Origin: Kingella potus
GTDB lineage: Bacteria > Pseudomonadota > Gammaproteobacteria > Burkholderiales > Neisseriaceae
NCBI RefSeq assembly: GCF_900451175.1
Contig: NZ_UGJJ01000001.1
Coordinates: 620,001 to 684,000, forward strand
Direction: 5' to 3'
Length of the DNA stretch: 64,000 nt
In this document: positions 26,322 to 33,706 of the stretch, in pieces
Layout of the letters: the number at the start of each line of letters is the position of its first letter
Numbering within the stretch: position 1 is the first letter of the stretch
The notes under the pieces: generated by a model
What the model was told of the DNA's origin: nothing
The model's input: the letters and a program-made list of their open reading frames with translations, nothing else
Databases searched by the model: none
Made by a program: the position numbers and the translations under genes

Positions 26322-27227
26322 ATGGACAAAGAAAAAATCAAAAAGAAACTAGGTATTTACGCCCGCCTGATGCGCACCGACAAACCCATAGGCACCATGC
26401 TGCTCCTGTGGCCGACGCTGTGGGGCTTATGGGCGGCGGCGGGCGGCCTGCCCCCGCCCGTCATCCTGCTCTGCTTCGTGCTGGGTACTTTCCTGATGCG
26501 CAGCGCGGGCTGCGTCGCCAACGACTTTGCCGACCGGAATTTCGACGGTAAAGTCGCGCGCACCAAAAACCGCCCGTTCGCACGCGGCGAAGTTTCCGCC
26601 AAAGAAGCCCTGCTGCTGACCCTTGTCCTCTGTCTGGCCGCCGCCCTCTGCCTACTGCCGCTCAACCGCGCCACATGGCTGGCCGCCCTGCCCGCCCTTT
26701 TTCTCGCCCTCACCTATCCGTTTACCAAACGCTTCTTTCCCATCCCGCAGCTTTATCTCGGGCTGGCCTTTTCCTTCGGCATCCCCATGGCCTTTACCGC
26801 CGTAGGCGGCCGCATCCCGCCGCTCGCCTGGATACTCTTCGCCGCCAACATATTTTGGACACTTGCCTACGACACCGCCTACGCCATGGCCGACAAAGCC
26901 GACGATCTCAAAATCGGCATCAAAACCTCCGCCATCACCTTCGGCCGCTACGATGCCCAAGCCGTTTTCGCCTGCCATCTGGCCTCCACCGCCCTGATGG
27001 CTTGGGCGGGCTGGGAAATGCGGGCGGGCTGGCCTTTTTGGCTGGCTTTCCCTTTCGTACTGCATTTTCAATACAAACAATACCTTGCCGTGCGCACCCG
27101 CGACCGGGACACCTGCTTTCGCGAATTTCTCGCCAACAACCGCCTCGGCGGCTTTTGGTTTGCCGCCATCGCCGCCCACTTCTTTTGCCTCCACCTGAAC
27201 GAAATCCTCGCAAACTACACAGGCTGA
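26322..27227 (+). CDS. ubiA: 4-hydroxybenzoate polyprenyltransferase
   Basis: UbiA attaches the polyprenyl tail to 4-hydroxybenzoate in ubiquinone synthesis, in the inner membrane. The 301-residue protein has the two Asp-rich magnesium-diphosphate motifs NDFADRNFDGKVARTKNRP (about 67-85) and DTAYAMADKADDLKIGIKTSA (about 185-205). About eight or nine membrane segments are visible. The start MDKEKIKKKLGIYARLMRTDKPIGTMLLLWPTLWGL matches the family. There is no strong ribosome-binding site. Confidence 0.95.
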   Translation: MDKEKIKKKLGIYARLMRTDKPIGTMLLLWPTLWGLWAAAGGLPPPVILLCFVLGTFLMRSAGCVANDFADRNFDGKVARTKNRPFARGEVSAKEALLLTLVLCLAAALCLLPLNRATWLAALPALFLALTYPFTKRFFPIPQLYLGLAFSFGIPMAFTAVGGRIPPLAWILFAANIFWTLAYDTAYAMADKADDLKIGIKTSAITFGRYDAQAVFACHLASTALMAWAGWEMRAGWPFWLAFPFVLHFQYKQYLAVRTRDRDTCFREFLANNRLGGFWFAAIAAHFFCLHLNEILANYTG

Positions 27228-27246
27228 CTTCCCCCCCTTTACCGCC

Positions 27247-27453
27247 ATGAACGAAATCACACAATTCCTGCGCACCGCCGCCCCCGCCGAAGCCCGCGAA
27301 ACCCTCGAATTCATGCTGTACGAATGCAGCCTCGACGAAGCACCCGATCCCGACACCGTCGCCCTCTGGCAGAGCGTCCTGCAAGAGCGCGGCGGAAAAT
27401 TCGCCGCGCTGGCCGATATGTGCCGCAACTGGCCGGATACGGAGCAGCCATGA
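27247..27453 (+). CDS. Small hypothetical acidic protein
   Basis: This 68-residue acidic protein (MNEITQFLRTAAPAEARETLEFMLYECSLDEAPDPDT) was not recognised. It begins 20 bp after ubiA, and its TGA overlaps the ATG of the VanZ-like gene in an ATGA arrangement. The tight spacing supports a real operon member. Confidence 0.6.
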   Translation: MNEITQFLRTAAPAEARETLEFMLYECSLDEAPDPDTVALWQSVLQERGGKFAALADMCRNWPDTEQP

Positions 27454-27824
27454 GCCTGCCGCGCAACAAATACACCCTTCTTGCCGCCCTCTGGTTTGCC
27501 GCTTTATGGTATTTCCTGCTGCGCGAAAGCAGCGGCCATGCCCCGCCGCCTTTCCCCCATTTCGACAAAGCCGCCCACTTTGCCGCCTTTTTCGCCCAAT
27601 TCTGGCTGGCCGCCCGCGCATGGATAGAGGCACGCCGCCGTCCGCCGCTGCTGCTGCTTTTTGCCGCCGCATTTCTTTTGGCCGCCGCCAGCGAAGCCGC
27701 ACAGGCAGCCTTTACCCGCACCCGCAGCGGCGACCCCGCCGACGCACTCGCCGACCTCGCCGGTACGGCCGCCGCCCTGTTTTTGGCGGACAAGGTTTTC
27801 CGCAGCCGCAAACAGGCCGTCTGA
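27450..27824 (+). CDS. VanZ-like membrane protein
   Basis: This 124-residue inner-membrane protein has three or four hydrophobic segments and the motif FPHFDKAAHFAAFFAQFWLAARAW, typical of the VanZ-like family. The start at 27450 overlaps the upstream stop; the open frame begins earlier but has no protein-like features there. The last codons, CAG GCC GTC TGA, are an uptake sequence, so the C-terminus Gln-Ala-Val and the stop come from that repeat. The function is unknown. Confidence 0.75.
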   Translation: MSLPRNKYTLLAALWFAALWYFLLRESSGHAPPPFPHFDKAAHFAAFFAQFWLAARAWIEARRRPPLLLLFAAAFLLAAASEAAQAAFTRTRSGDPADALADLAGTAAALFLADKVFRSRKQAV

Positions 27825-27886
27825 AAACACGCAAAAGAAGCCGGAGCCTTTTCAGACGACCCCGACACCATCCCGCCGCCACCCGT

Positions 27887-30055
27887 ATGATCTACCACCG
27901 CATCGCCCTCAACACGCCGCTTTCAGACGGCCTGCTCACTTACTCCCACCCCGCCGCCCTGCCTTTGGGCACGCGCGTCGCCGTATCTTTCAACCGGCGC
28001 GTCCTGTCCGGCATTGTGTGGGAAACAGACATCGCCCCCGACATCGATCCCGCGAAAATACTGCCCGTGCAAACGGCCTTTGCCGGCGAGCCGCCGCTGC
28101 CGGCAGACTGGCGCGCGCTGGTTTCCTTCGCCGCACGTTACTACCACTACCCGCTCGGTCAAACCGCCGCGCTGGCACTGCCGCCCGGGCTGAAAGAGCC
28201 GGAAGCGGTGCGGATGCCGCAACCGACGCTGTTTTACCGTTTGAACGAAGCAGGCAGGGCGCAAATGCCGCCGCCGGCACACGCCCGCAAAAAAGCGGCC
28301 TTGTGGCAGGCCTTGCTTGCGGACAATCTGCCGATGGCGGGCTTGAAACGGATCAACGCGCAGGCAGCGAAATTCATCGGCGAATGGACGGAAAAAGGCT
28401 GGATAGCCGGCAGCACAGCGGGAGCATACCTCCCCAAGCCCTGCGGACACCCTTTAAACCCCGCGCAGCAGGCCGCATCACAGGCCATTCAGACGGCCTT
28501 CGGGCGTTTCCAAACCTTTCTGCTTTACGGCATCACCGGCAGCGGCAAAACCGAAGTGTATTTCGATGCGGCGGCGCAGGTATTGGCCTCGGGGCGGCAG
28601 GTATTGTTTCTGCTGCCCGAAATCAACCTCACACCGCAGCTTCTGGCGCGGGTGGCAGCGCGTTTCGGCGACGTGCCGGCCGCCGTGCTGCACAGCCGCG
28701 CCACGGCCGGGCGGCGCACGCAGGATTATCTGCGGGCAATGACCGGGCAGGCGAAACTCATCATCGGCACACGGCTGGCGGTGTTCGCGCCGCTGCCCGA
28801 TTTGGGGCTGGTGGTGGCAGACGAAGAACACGACGCTTCGTTCAAACAAGACAACGACCTGCGCTACCACGCCCGCGATCTGGCGGTGTGGCGGGCGCAG
28901 CAGAGCCGCTGTCCGGCCGTGCTCGGCAGCGCTACACCCAGTTTGGAAAGCTGGCACAAAGCGCAAAGCGGTGCCTACCGCCTGTTGGAGCTGGCCGAAC
29001 GCGCCAATCCCGCCGCGCGGCCGCCGCAGGTAGAGATTTTGAATGTAGGCCGTCTGAAACTCGACAACGGCTTCTCGCCGCAGGCCTTGCAGCTTTTACA
29101 GCAGAATTTTGCCGCAGGCGGCATGTCGCTGGTATACCTCAACCGTCGCGGCTTCGCCCCCGCGCTGTTTTGCGGCGACTGCGGCCACACCTTCGGCTGC
29201 CCCCATTGCTCGGCAAAAATGGTGCTGCACCAGCGCGCCCGCCAGCTCCGCTGCCACCACTGCGGCCTGCGCACCCCCGTCCCCATCCAATGCCCCGGCT
29301 GCGGCAATCAGGATCTGAGTGCCGTCGGACACGGCACGCAGCGCGTGGAAGAAACCCTGCGCGCCCTGCTGCCGCAGGCCGAAGTGGTGCGCGTGGACAG
29401 AGACAGCACTTCGCACAAAAGCGACTGGGAAACACTCTACCGCCGCATCGGCGAAGGCGGCATCGACATCCTCACCGGCACGCAGATGCTGGCCAAGGGC
29501 CACGACTTCGCACGGCTCAACCTGGTCGTCGTGTTAAACGCCGACGGCAGCCTGTACAGCGCGGATTTCCGCGCCCCCGAACGGCTGTTTGCCGAACTGA
29601 TGCAGGTGTCCGGCAGGGCCGGCAGGGCCGAAACGCCCGGCCGCGTATTAATCCAGACCCGCCTGCCCGAACACGCCGTTTTCCGCGCCGTCCAAGCGCA
29701 AGACTACCGCCTGTTTGCCGACGCGGAAACGGCGGAACGCAAGCTGCTCGCCATGCCGCCTTTCGGTTTTCAGGCCGCCCTCCGCGCCGACGCGCCCACC
29801 TTGGCCGAAGCCGTGGAATTTCTCGACAAAATCCGCGACACCCTCGCCCCGCAACTGCCCGAAGGCGTAAACCAGTTCGGCGCAGTACCCATGCTGATGG
29901 TGCGCCTCGCCGAACGCGAAAGGGCGCAGGTTTTCCTCGAATCGCCCTCGCGCAAAGCCCTGCACCGCGCCGTATCGCTGTGGACGGACGCGCTCAAAGA
30001 AAACAGAAACGGCAGAATCAGATGGTCGGCGGATATTGATCCGCAGGAAATGTAG
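27887..30055 (+). CDS. priA: Primosomal protein N' (replication restart helicase PriA)
   Basis: PriA recognises stalled forks and reloads the replisome. The start is the ATG at 27887 (MIYHRIALNTPLSDGLLTYSHP), giving 722 residues; the open frame extends upstream only as a shadow of the VanZ-like gene. The helicase core shows Walker A GITGSGKTEVYF, the DEEH box in VVADEEHDASFKQ, and GSATPSLESW. The zinc-binding region has pairs of cysteines in CGDCGHTFGCPHC and CHHCGLRTPVPIQCPGCG. Uptake sequences are read in frame as LSDGLL and VGRLKLDNG. Confidence 0.96.
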   Translation: MIYHRIALNTPLSDGLLTYSHPAALPLGTRVAVSFNRRVLSGIVWETDIAPDIDPAKILPVQTAFAGEPPLPADWRALVSFAARYYHYPLGQTAALALPPGLKEPEAVRMPQPTLFYRLNEAGRAQMPPPAHARKKAALWQALLADNLPMAGLKRINAQAAKFIGEWTEKGWIAGSTAGAYLPKPCGHPLNPAQQAASQAIQTAFGRFQTFLLYGITGSGKTEVYFDAAAQVLASGRQVLFLLPEINLTPQLLARVAARFGDVPAAVLHSRATAGRRTQDYLRAMTGQAKLIIGTRLAVFAPLPDLGLVVADEEHDASFKQDNDLRYHARDLAVWRAQQSRCPAVLGSATPSLESWHKAQSGAYRLLELAERANPAARPPQVEILNVGRLKLDNGFSPQALQLLQQNFAAGGMSLVYLNRRGFAPALFCGDCGHTFGCPHCSAKMVLHQRARQLRCHHCGLRTPVPIQCPGCGNQDLSAVGHGTQRVEETLRALLPQAEVVRVDRDSTSHKSDWETLYRRIGEGGIDILTGTQMLAKGHDFARLNLVVVLNADGSLYSADFRAPERLFAELMQVSGRAGRAETPGRVLIQTRLPEHAVFRAVQAQDYRLFADAETAERKLLAMPPFGFQAALRADAPTLAEAVEFLDKIRDTLAPQLPEGVNQFGAVPMLMVRLAERERAQVFLESPSRKALHRAVSLWTDALKENRNGRIRWSADIDPQEM

Positions 30056-30185
30056 GACGGATTGTGCCGGAGCGGCTTGCCCGTGCAGGAATGCGGCCGC
30101 GCGGGAAAGGCAAAAGCGCTGATTGAGTTTATGCGCGAATGCCAAAAGCGCTACGGATAAGACGGCAGCAGCAGAGACGAAAGAC

Positions 30186-30221
30186 AAAGGCTACCTGAAA
30201 ACCGGTTTTCAGGTAGCCTTT
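30186..30221. terminator. Perfect palindrome of Eikenella-type uptake sequences
   Basis: AAAGGCTACCTGAAAACC and its exact complement form a 36-bp palindrome between priA and a convergent gene. Each arm holds AGGCTACCTGAA, the uptake-sequence dialect described for Eikenella. It should terminate in both directions. Confidence 0.7.
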
Positions 30222-30236
30222 TGTGCGGAACGGGTA

Positions 30237-30905
30237 TCAGCAGCCGCCGGATGCGGTCAGCGTATGTTTGGTTTCGTCAAATTCGATGATGCCGCCGCCG
30301 CAGCCGTCATAATTGGCCTGTGAGGCTTTGGGCAGACGTTTGCCGTTTTTGTCATACAGCACGGTTCTGGTGTTGTCGCTCACAAGCAGACCGCCGGGCA
30401 TACCTCTGGACGGCACGGGCAGGCGGCGGCTGAGCTGGAGAAACCTGTTGTCGGCGAAAGTCAGAACAACTGCGCCGCCTTCGTATCCTCTGACGAAAGA
30501 AACCCTTGTCAGCGGATAACCGAGAAACTTGGCATTTCGCAGTATATAGGCCGTTTGGATGGAATAGCTTTCCCCATCCGCCGGAGTGCCGTTGGTTGTT
30601 TTGTTGGTTCTCAGCACGGCGGCTTTATATGGCGCGGTGTTCAGCGTATTTGCATCACATGGGCCGTTCAGTTCGGTAAAGCAGCGCAATGCGCCGCTGA
30701 AATCCACTGCACCGCGATTTCGCGGCAAGGCTTCTGCCTGCGCTCTGGCAATTAGAAAATCCAACGGTGTTTCTTCCAATGCGGGCGTACCGTCTGCCTG
30801 CGCCGTTGCCATCTGCACGTTTTTCTGATGCTGGAAATATACCACCGCACCGCCCATCACCACTGCCAACGCGGCAACCGCCGCCACAACTGTTTTCCGA
30901 TTCAT
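30237..30905 (-). CDS. Hypothetical protein with N-terminal membrane anchor
   Basis: This is a 222-residue protein. An N-terminal hydrophobic segment (about 5-25) is followed by YFQHQKN, which suggests an anchored periplasmic protein. The soluble part has four cysteines (RCFTELNGPC, DGCGGG and the terminal GGC) that could pair. No family was recognised. GGGAG precedes the ATG. It is convergent with priA. Confidence 0.65.
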   Translation of the reverse strand: MNRKTVVAAVAALAVVMGGAVVYFQHQKNVQMATAQADGTPALEETPLDFLIARAQAEALPRNRGAVDFSGALRCFTELNGPCDANTLNTAPYKAAVLRTNKTTNGTPADGESYSIQTAYILRNAKFLGYPLTRVSFVRGYEGGAVVLTFADNRFLQLSRRLPVPSRGMPGGLLVSDNTRTVLYDKNGKRLPKASQANYDGCGGGIIEFDETKHTLTASGGC

Positions 30906-31089
30906 TGTTTACTCCCGAGAAATCAAGTGAAAAAATATGCTGTAAAATAAGGAGTTGATTTTACAGTAACAGAGGCCGTCTGAAAACCAAAAAGGCGGCC
31001 TGCAAACCCGTTATCCGTTTGCAGGCTGCCGCTGCCGCACCGAGGGCGCGTACCATCCCCCTTCGTCAAACACCCGAAAGGAGACGACC

Positions 31090-31611
31090 ATGACCGAATT
31101 TTCCACCGCCGCCGTGGTTTACGACGGCGCAGGCGACGATGCCGCCACCGCCCTGTGGCAGGCTTTCCGCGCCGTGCAGGCCGACGGCATCCGCGCCGCC
31201 GGACTGCTCAACCCGCTTGACGCGCAAGGCCGCCATATCAAATCGCGGCTGGTGTCGGCCGCAGGCGGGCAAAGTTTTGAAATCTTCCAAAACCTCGGCA
31301 GCGGTTCGCAGGGCTGCAAACTCGACGGCGGCCTGCTCGCCGAAGCCGCCGCCGTGCTGCGCCGCGCCGCAGACGAAGGCGCGGACATCCTGTTTTTCAA
31401 CAAATTCGGCCAGGCGGAAATCGAAAACCGCGGACTGAACGGCGAATACCTCGCCGCCGTTTCTGCCGGCATCCCGGTCATTACCGCCGTGTGCCGCAAA
31501 TATCTGGACGGCTGGCGGCAGTTTTGCGGCGGCGAAGGGACAGAGCTGCCGCCTGATTCCCAAGCCGCCGCCGCATGGGCGCGGGCGGCCGTTCGGAAAG
31601 CACGGCCATGA
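31090..31611 (+). CDS. DUF2478 family protein
   Basis: This 173-residue cytoplasmic protein carries the DUF2478 signature LVSAAGGQSFEIFQNLGSGSQGCKLDGGLLAEAA and the nucleotide-binding-like segment ADILFFNKFGQAEIENRGLNGEYLAAVSAGIPVITAV. DUF2478 genes often sit beside metal-oxyanion or iron-type ABC genes, but the function is not settled. AAAGGAGA precedes the ATG. Its stop overlaps the ATG of a broken binding-lipoprotein gene, which suggests it once belonged to a transport operon. Confidence 0.75.
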   Translation: MTEFSTAAVVYDGAGDDAATALWQAFRAVQADGIRAAGLLNPLDAQGRHIKSRLVSAAGGQSFEIFQNLGSGSQGCKLDGGLLAEAAAVLRRAADEGADILFFNKFGQAEIENRGLNGEYLAAVSAGIPVITAVCRKYLDGWRQFCGGEGTELPPDSQAAAAWARAAVRKARP

Positions 31612-32128
31612 AGCCGCTGAGCCGCCGCGGGCTGCTGCGCGGTCTTGCGGCCTGCTGCTCGCGGGCTGCGGCCGTCAGGCCGAAAGCGAAAAACCCGCCT
31701 CCGGTGCCGCATCCGAAGCCGCAGCGTCCGAACCGCAGCTTTTATACAGCTTCGGCCTGCCTGAAAACCCGCCGCCTTTCCGCCGCATCTATGCCGCCGG
31801 CCCGCCGGCCGAAGTGCTGCTGCACGCCCTCGCCCCCGAACGGATGATCAGTTGGACAACGCAGAAAAGCCCGCAGGCACTCGCCCTGCTCGGCGCGGCA
31901 TCGCGCAGCCTGCCCGTAGTCGGCGGCATCAACGGACGCGGCCGCCCCGTGTCCGCAGAACAGCTGCTGTCCGCCCAAACCGATTTGATCGTTGATGCGG
32001 GACGGGTCGGCGGCAAGCTGCTCTCCACCGCCGAAACCACCTCCGCACGGCTCGGCGTACCCTATCTGCTGCTTGACGGCCGCCTCGCCCAGGCTCCCGC
32101 ACAAATCCGTCTGCTGGGTTTGGCATAG
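31608..32128 (+). pseudogene. Broken periplasmic-binding lipoprotein (BtuF/FhuD-like)
   Basis: The ATG at 31608 starts MKPLSRRGLLRGLAAC in one frame, which ends at 31847. The second part of the lipobox, LLAGCGRQAESEKPASGAASEAAASEP, continues in another frame near 31650, inside a CTG-rich run. That frame stays open to 32128 (LLYSFGLPENPPPFRRIYAAGPPAEVLLHALAPERMISW and VVGGINGRGRPVSAEQLLSAQTDLIVDAGRVG). Loss of one or four bases explains the shift. The frame also stops after about 170 residues, roughly half of a normal binding protein, right before an uptake-sequence hairpin. Both defects mark a remnant. Confidence 0.75.
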
Positions 32129-32136
32129 GCAGAAAG

Positions 32137-32178
32137 AAGGCCGTCTGAAAACACAAAACGGATTTTCAGACGGCCTTT
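32137..32178. terminator. Uptake-sequence hairpin before higBA
   Basis: Inverted AAGGCCGTCTGAAAA arms lie between the broken lipoprotein gene and the toxin-antitoxin promoter, isolating the latter from upstream transcription. Confidence 0.65.
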
Positions 32179-32230
32179 AATACAAACTCAACAACTATCA
32201 GGAAGCGGCAAAAACGCGGGGCGGTTTTAT

Positions 32231-32273
32231 TTCCCAAAAAGGGAACCCGCCGCTATAATTCCCTAAAAGGGAA
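32231..32273 (+). promoter_or_regulatory. higBA promoter with twin operators
   Basis: Two near-identical 15-bp palindromes, TTCCCAAAAAGGGAA (32231-32245) and TTCCCTAAAAGGGAA (32259-32273), flank a perfect -10 TATAAT (32254-32259). The first covers the -35 position and the second the start site. Their centres are 28 bp apart, which suits cooperative binding by two HigA dimers. Autorepression is inferred from this layout. Confidence 0.75.
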
Positions 32274-32280
32274 AGAGAAA

Positions 32281-32565
32281 ATGCAGATATTAGGCAAACA
32301 GAAAATAAGCGCATTCATGGCAAAACACGCCGACAGCCGCCAATCTCTGGCAACATGGATTGCAGACGTAGAGCGGGAAAACTGGCAAACCCCGCATGAC
32401 ATCAAAGCCGTTTACCAAAGCGCGGATTTTTTGGCCGGCAACCGCGTTATCTTCAACATACGCGGCAATCATTACCGCCTGGTTGTCAAAGTGCGGTACA
32501 GCAATGGAATAGTAAAAATCGACTGGATAGGCACGCACGCCCAATACAGCAAAAAGGACTTTTGA
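32281..32565 (+). CDS. higB: HigB-family mRNA interferase toxin
   Basis: This 94-residue RelE-superfamily toxin would cleave mRNA on the ribosome. The pattern ATWIADVERENWQTPHDIKAVYQSADFLAGNRVIFNIRGNHYRLVVKVRYSNGIVKIDWIGTHAQYSKKDF is characteristic of the HigB_toxin family. GGGAAAGAG, part of the second operator, also serves as ribosome-binding site, so repressor and ribosome sites overlap. The toxin gene comes first, as usual for higBA. Confidence 0.9.
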   Translation: MQILGKQKISAFMAKHADSRQSLATWIADVERENWQTPHDIKAVYQSADFLAGNRVIFNIRGNHYRLVVKVRYSNGIVKIDWIGTHAQYSKKDF

Positions 32566-32567
32566 GC

Positions 32568-32936
32568 ATGGACACCGTAAAAATCATCAAAACCCCCGCC
32601 GACCATGAAGCCGCCCTTGCCCGCCTTGACGAGCTAATGGACACAGACCCCGCGCCAAACTCAGACGATGACATGGAAATGCAGGCATTGGCCGTCCTAA
32701 TCGCCGCCTATGAAGACAAGCATTACAAAATCGACACAAGCAGCGTTACCCCGCTGGACATTATTTGTTTTCGCATGGAGCAAAACGGCCTAACCGCCAA
32801 AGACATGGCCGCGTATCTAGGCAGTCCGAGCAAAGTAAGCGAGGTATTGAGCGGAAAGCGTCCGTTAAGCCTTACCATGATAAAAAAGCTGCATCACGGT
32901 CTGAAAATCCCCGCTGATTTGCTGATACGGCTATAA
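32568..32936 (+). CDS. higA: HigA-family antitoxin (XRE-type regulator)
   Basis: This antitoxin of about 122 residues has an acidic N-terminal part and a helix-turn-helix (NGLTAKDMAAYLGSPSKVSEVLSGKRPLSLTMIKKLHHGL). It should neutralise HigB and repress the operon at the twin palindromes. The ATG at 32568 lies 9-10 nt after AAGGAC. A TTG at 32562 overlapping the toxin stop is possible but too close to that site. Confidence 0.9.
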   Translation: MDTVKIIKTPADHEAALARLDELMDTDPAPNSDDDMEMQALAVLIAAYEDKHYKIDTSSVTPLDIICFRMEQNGLTAKDMAAYLGSPSKVSEVLSGKRPLSLTMIKKLHHGLKIPADLLIRL

Positions 32937-32955
32937 GCCCCAAACCCAAACCCCA

Positions 32956-32978
32956 AACCGCCCCCGAAGGGCGGTTTT
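32956..32978 (+). terminator. Intrinsic terminator of higBA
   Basis: AACCGCCC, a 5-nt loop, GGGCGGTT and a T run form a classical terminator 20 bp after higA. It is one of only two in the window not built from uptake sequences. Confidence 0.85.
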
Positions 32979-33115
32979 CCCATTTTCAGACGGCCAAAAC
33001 CGAAAGACACCCCCTTACTAAGCATTTATAAGGTAACTTTTGGGGTAATTTTGAAATTTGGTATGGAAAAATAAAATATAAAACAATAAATTACAAAAAA
33101 GTACCGTAGACCCCG

Positions 33116-33690
33116 CAAACCGCGTGCGTCGCTGCGGCGACACACCCTACGCGGTAAGCCACAGCCTGCACGACATCGTAGGGTGTGTGGCTCTGCCACG
33201 CACACGCTCCCGACTTTCGGGAAATTAAGGCCGTCTGAAAACACAAAACGGATTTTTCAGACGGCCTTTGTGTCCGCACAGGGAGTGCGGCACCGCCATG
33301 TACCATTTGGCAAAGTTCGGACAACGGTAACGGCCAAACTGCAAACCGCGTGCGTCGCTGCGGCGGCACACCCTACGCGGTAAGCCACAGCCTGCTCGAC
33401 ATCGGTAGGTGTGTAGCTCTGCCACGCACGCGCTCCCGACTTTCGGGAAATTAAGGCCGTCTGAAAACACAAAACGGATTTTTCAGACGGCCTTTGTGTC
33501 CGCACAGGGAGTGCGGCACCGCCATGTACCATTTGGCAAAAATTCGGACAACGGTAACAGCCAGGCCTCAAACCGCGTGCGTCGCTGCGGCGACACACCC
33601 TACGCGGTAAGCCACAGCCTGCTCGACATCGTAGGGTGTGTGGCTCTGCCACGCACGCGCTCCCGACTTTCGGGAAATTAAGGCCGTCTG
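33116..33690. repeat. Tandem 226-bp repeats carrying GTAG-type REP pairs
   Basis: CAAACCGCG recurs at 33116, 33342 and 33569, giving periods of 226 and 227 bp. Each unit holds an inverted pair of GTAG hairpins, a GGGAAATTAAGG junction, an uptake-sequence hairpin and a stretch ending near CGGACAACGGTAAC. The third copy is truncated at the waaA end. Single-base differences between copies suggest age or ongoing change. The AT-rich segment 33010-33110 before it shows no gene. Confidence 0.85.
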
Positions 33691-33706
33691 AAACCGTGTT
33701 GGGCGT

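Noticed and set aside
32231..32273. dRS3-type neisserial repeats
   Set aside because: The TTCCC/GGGAA arms resemble dRS3, but the spacer is 5 bp and not 8, and the position around the -10 box fits operators better.
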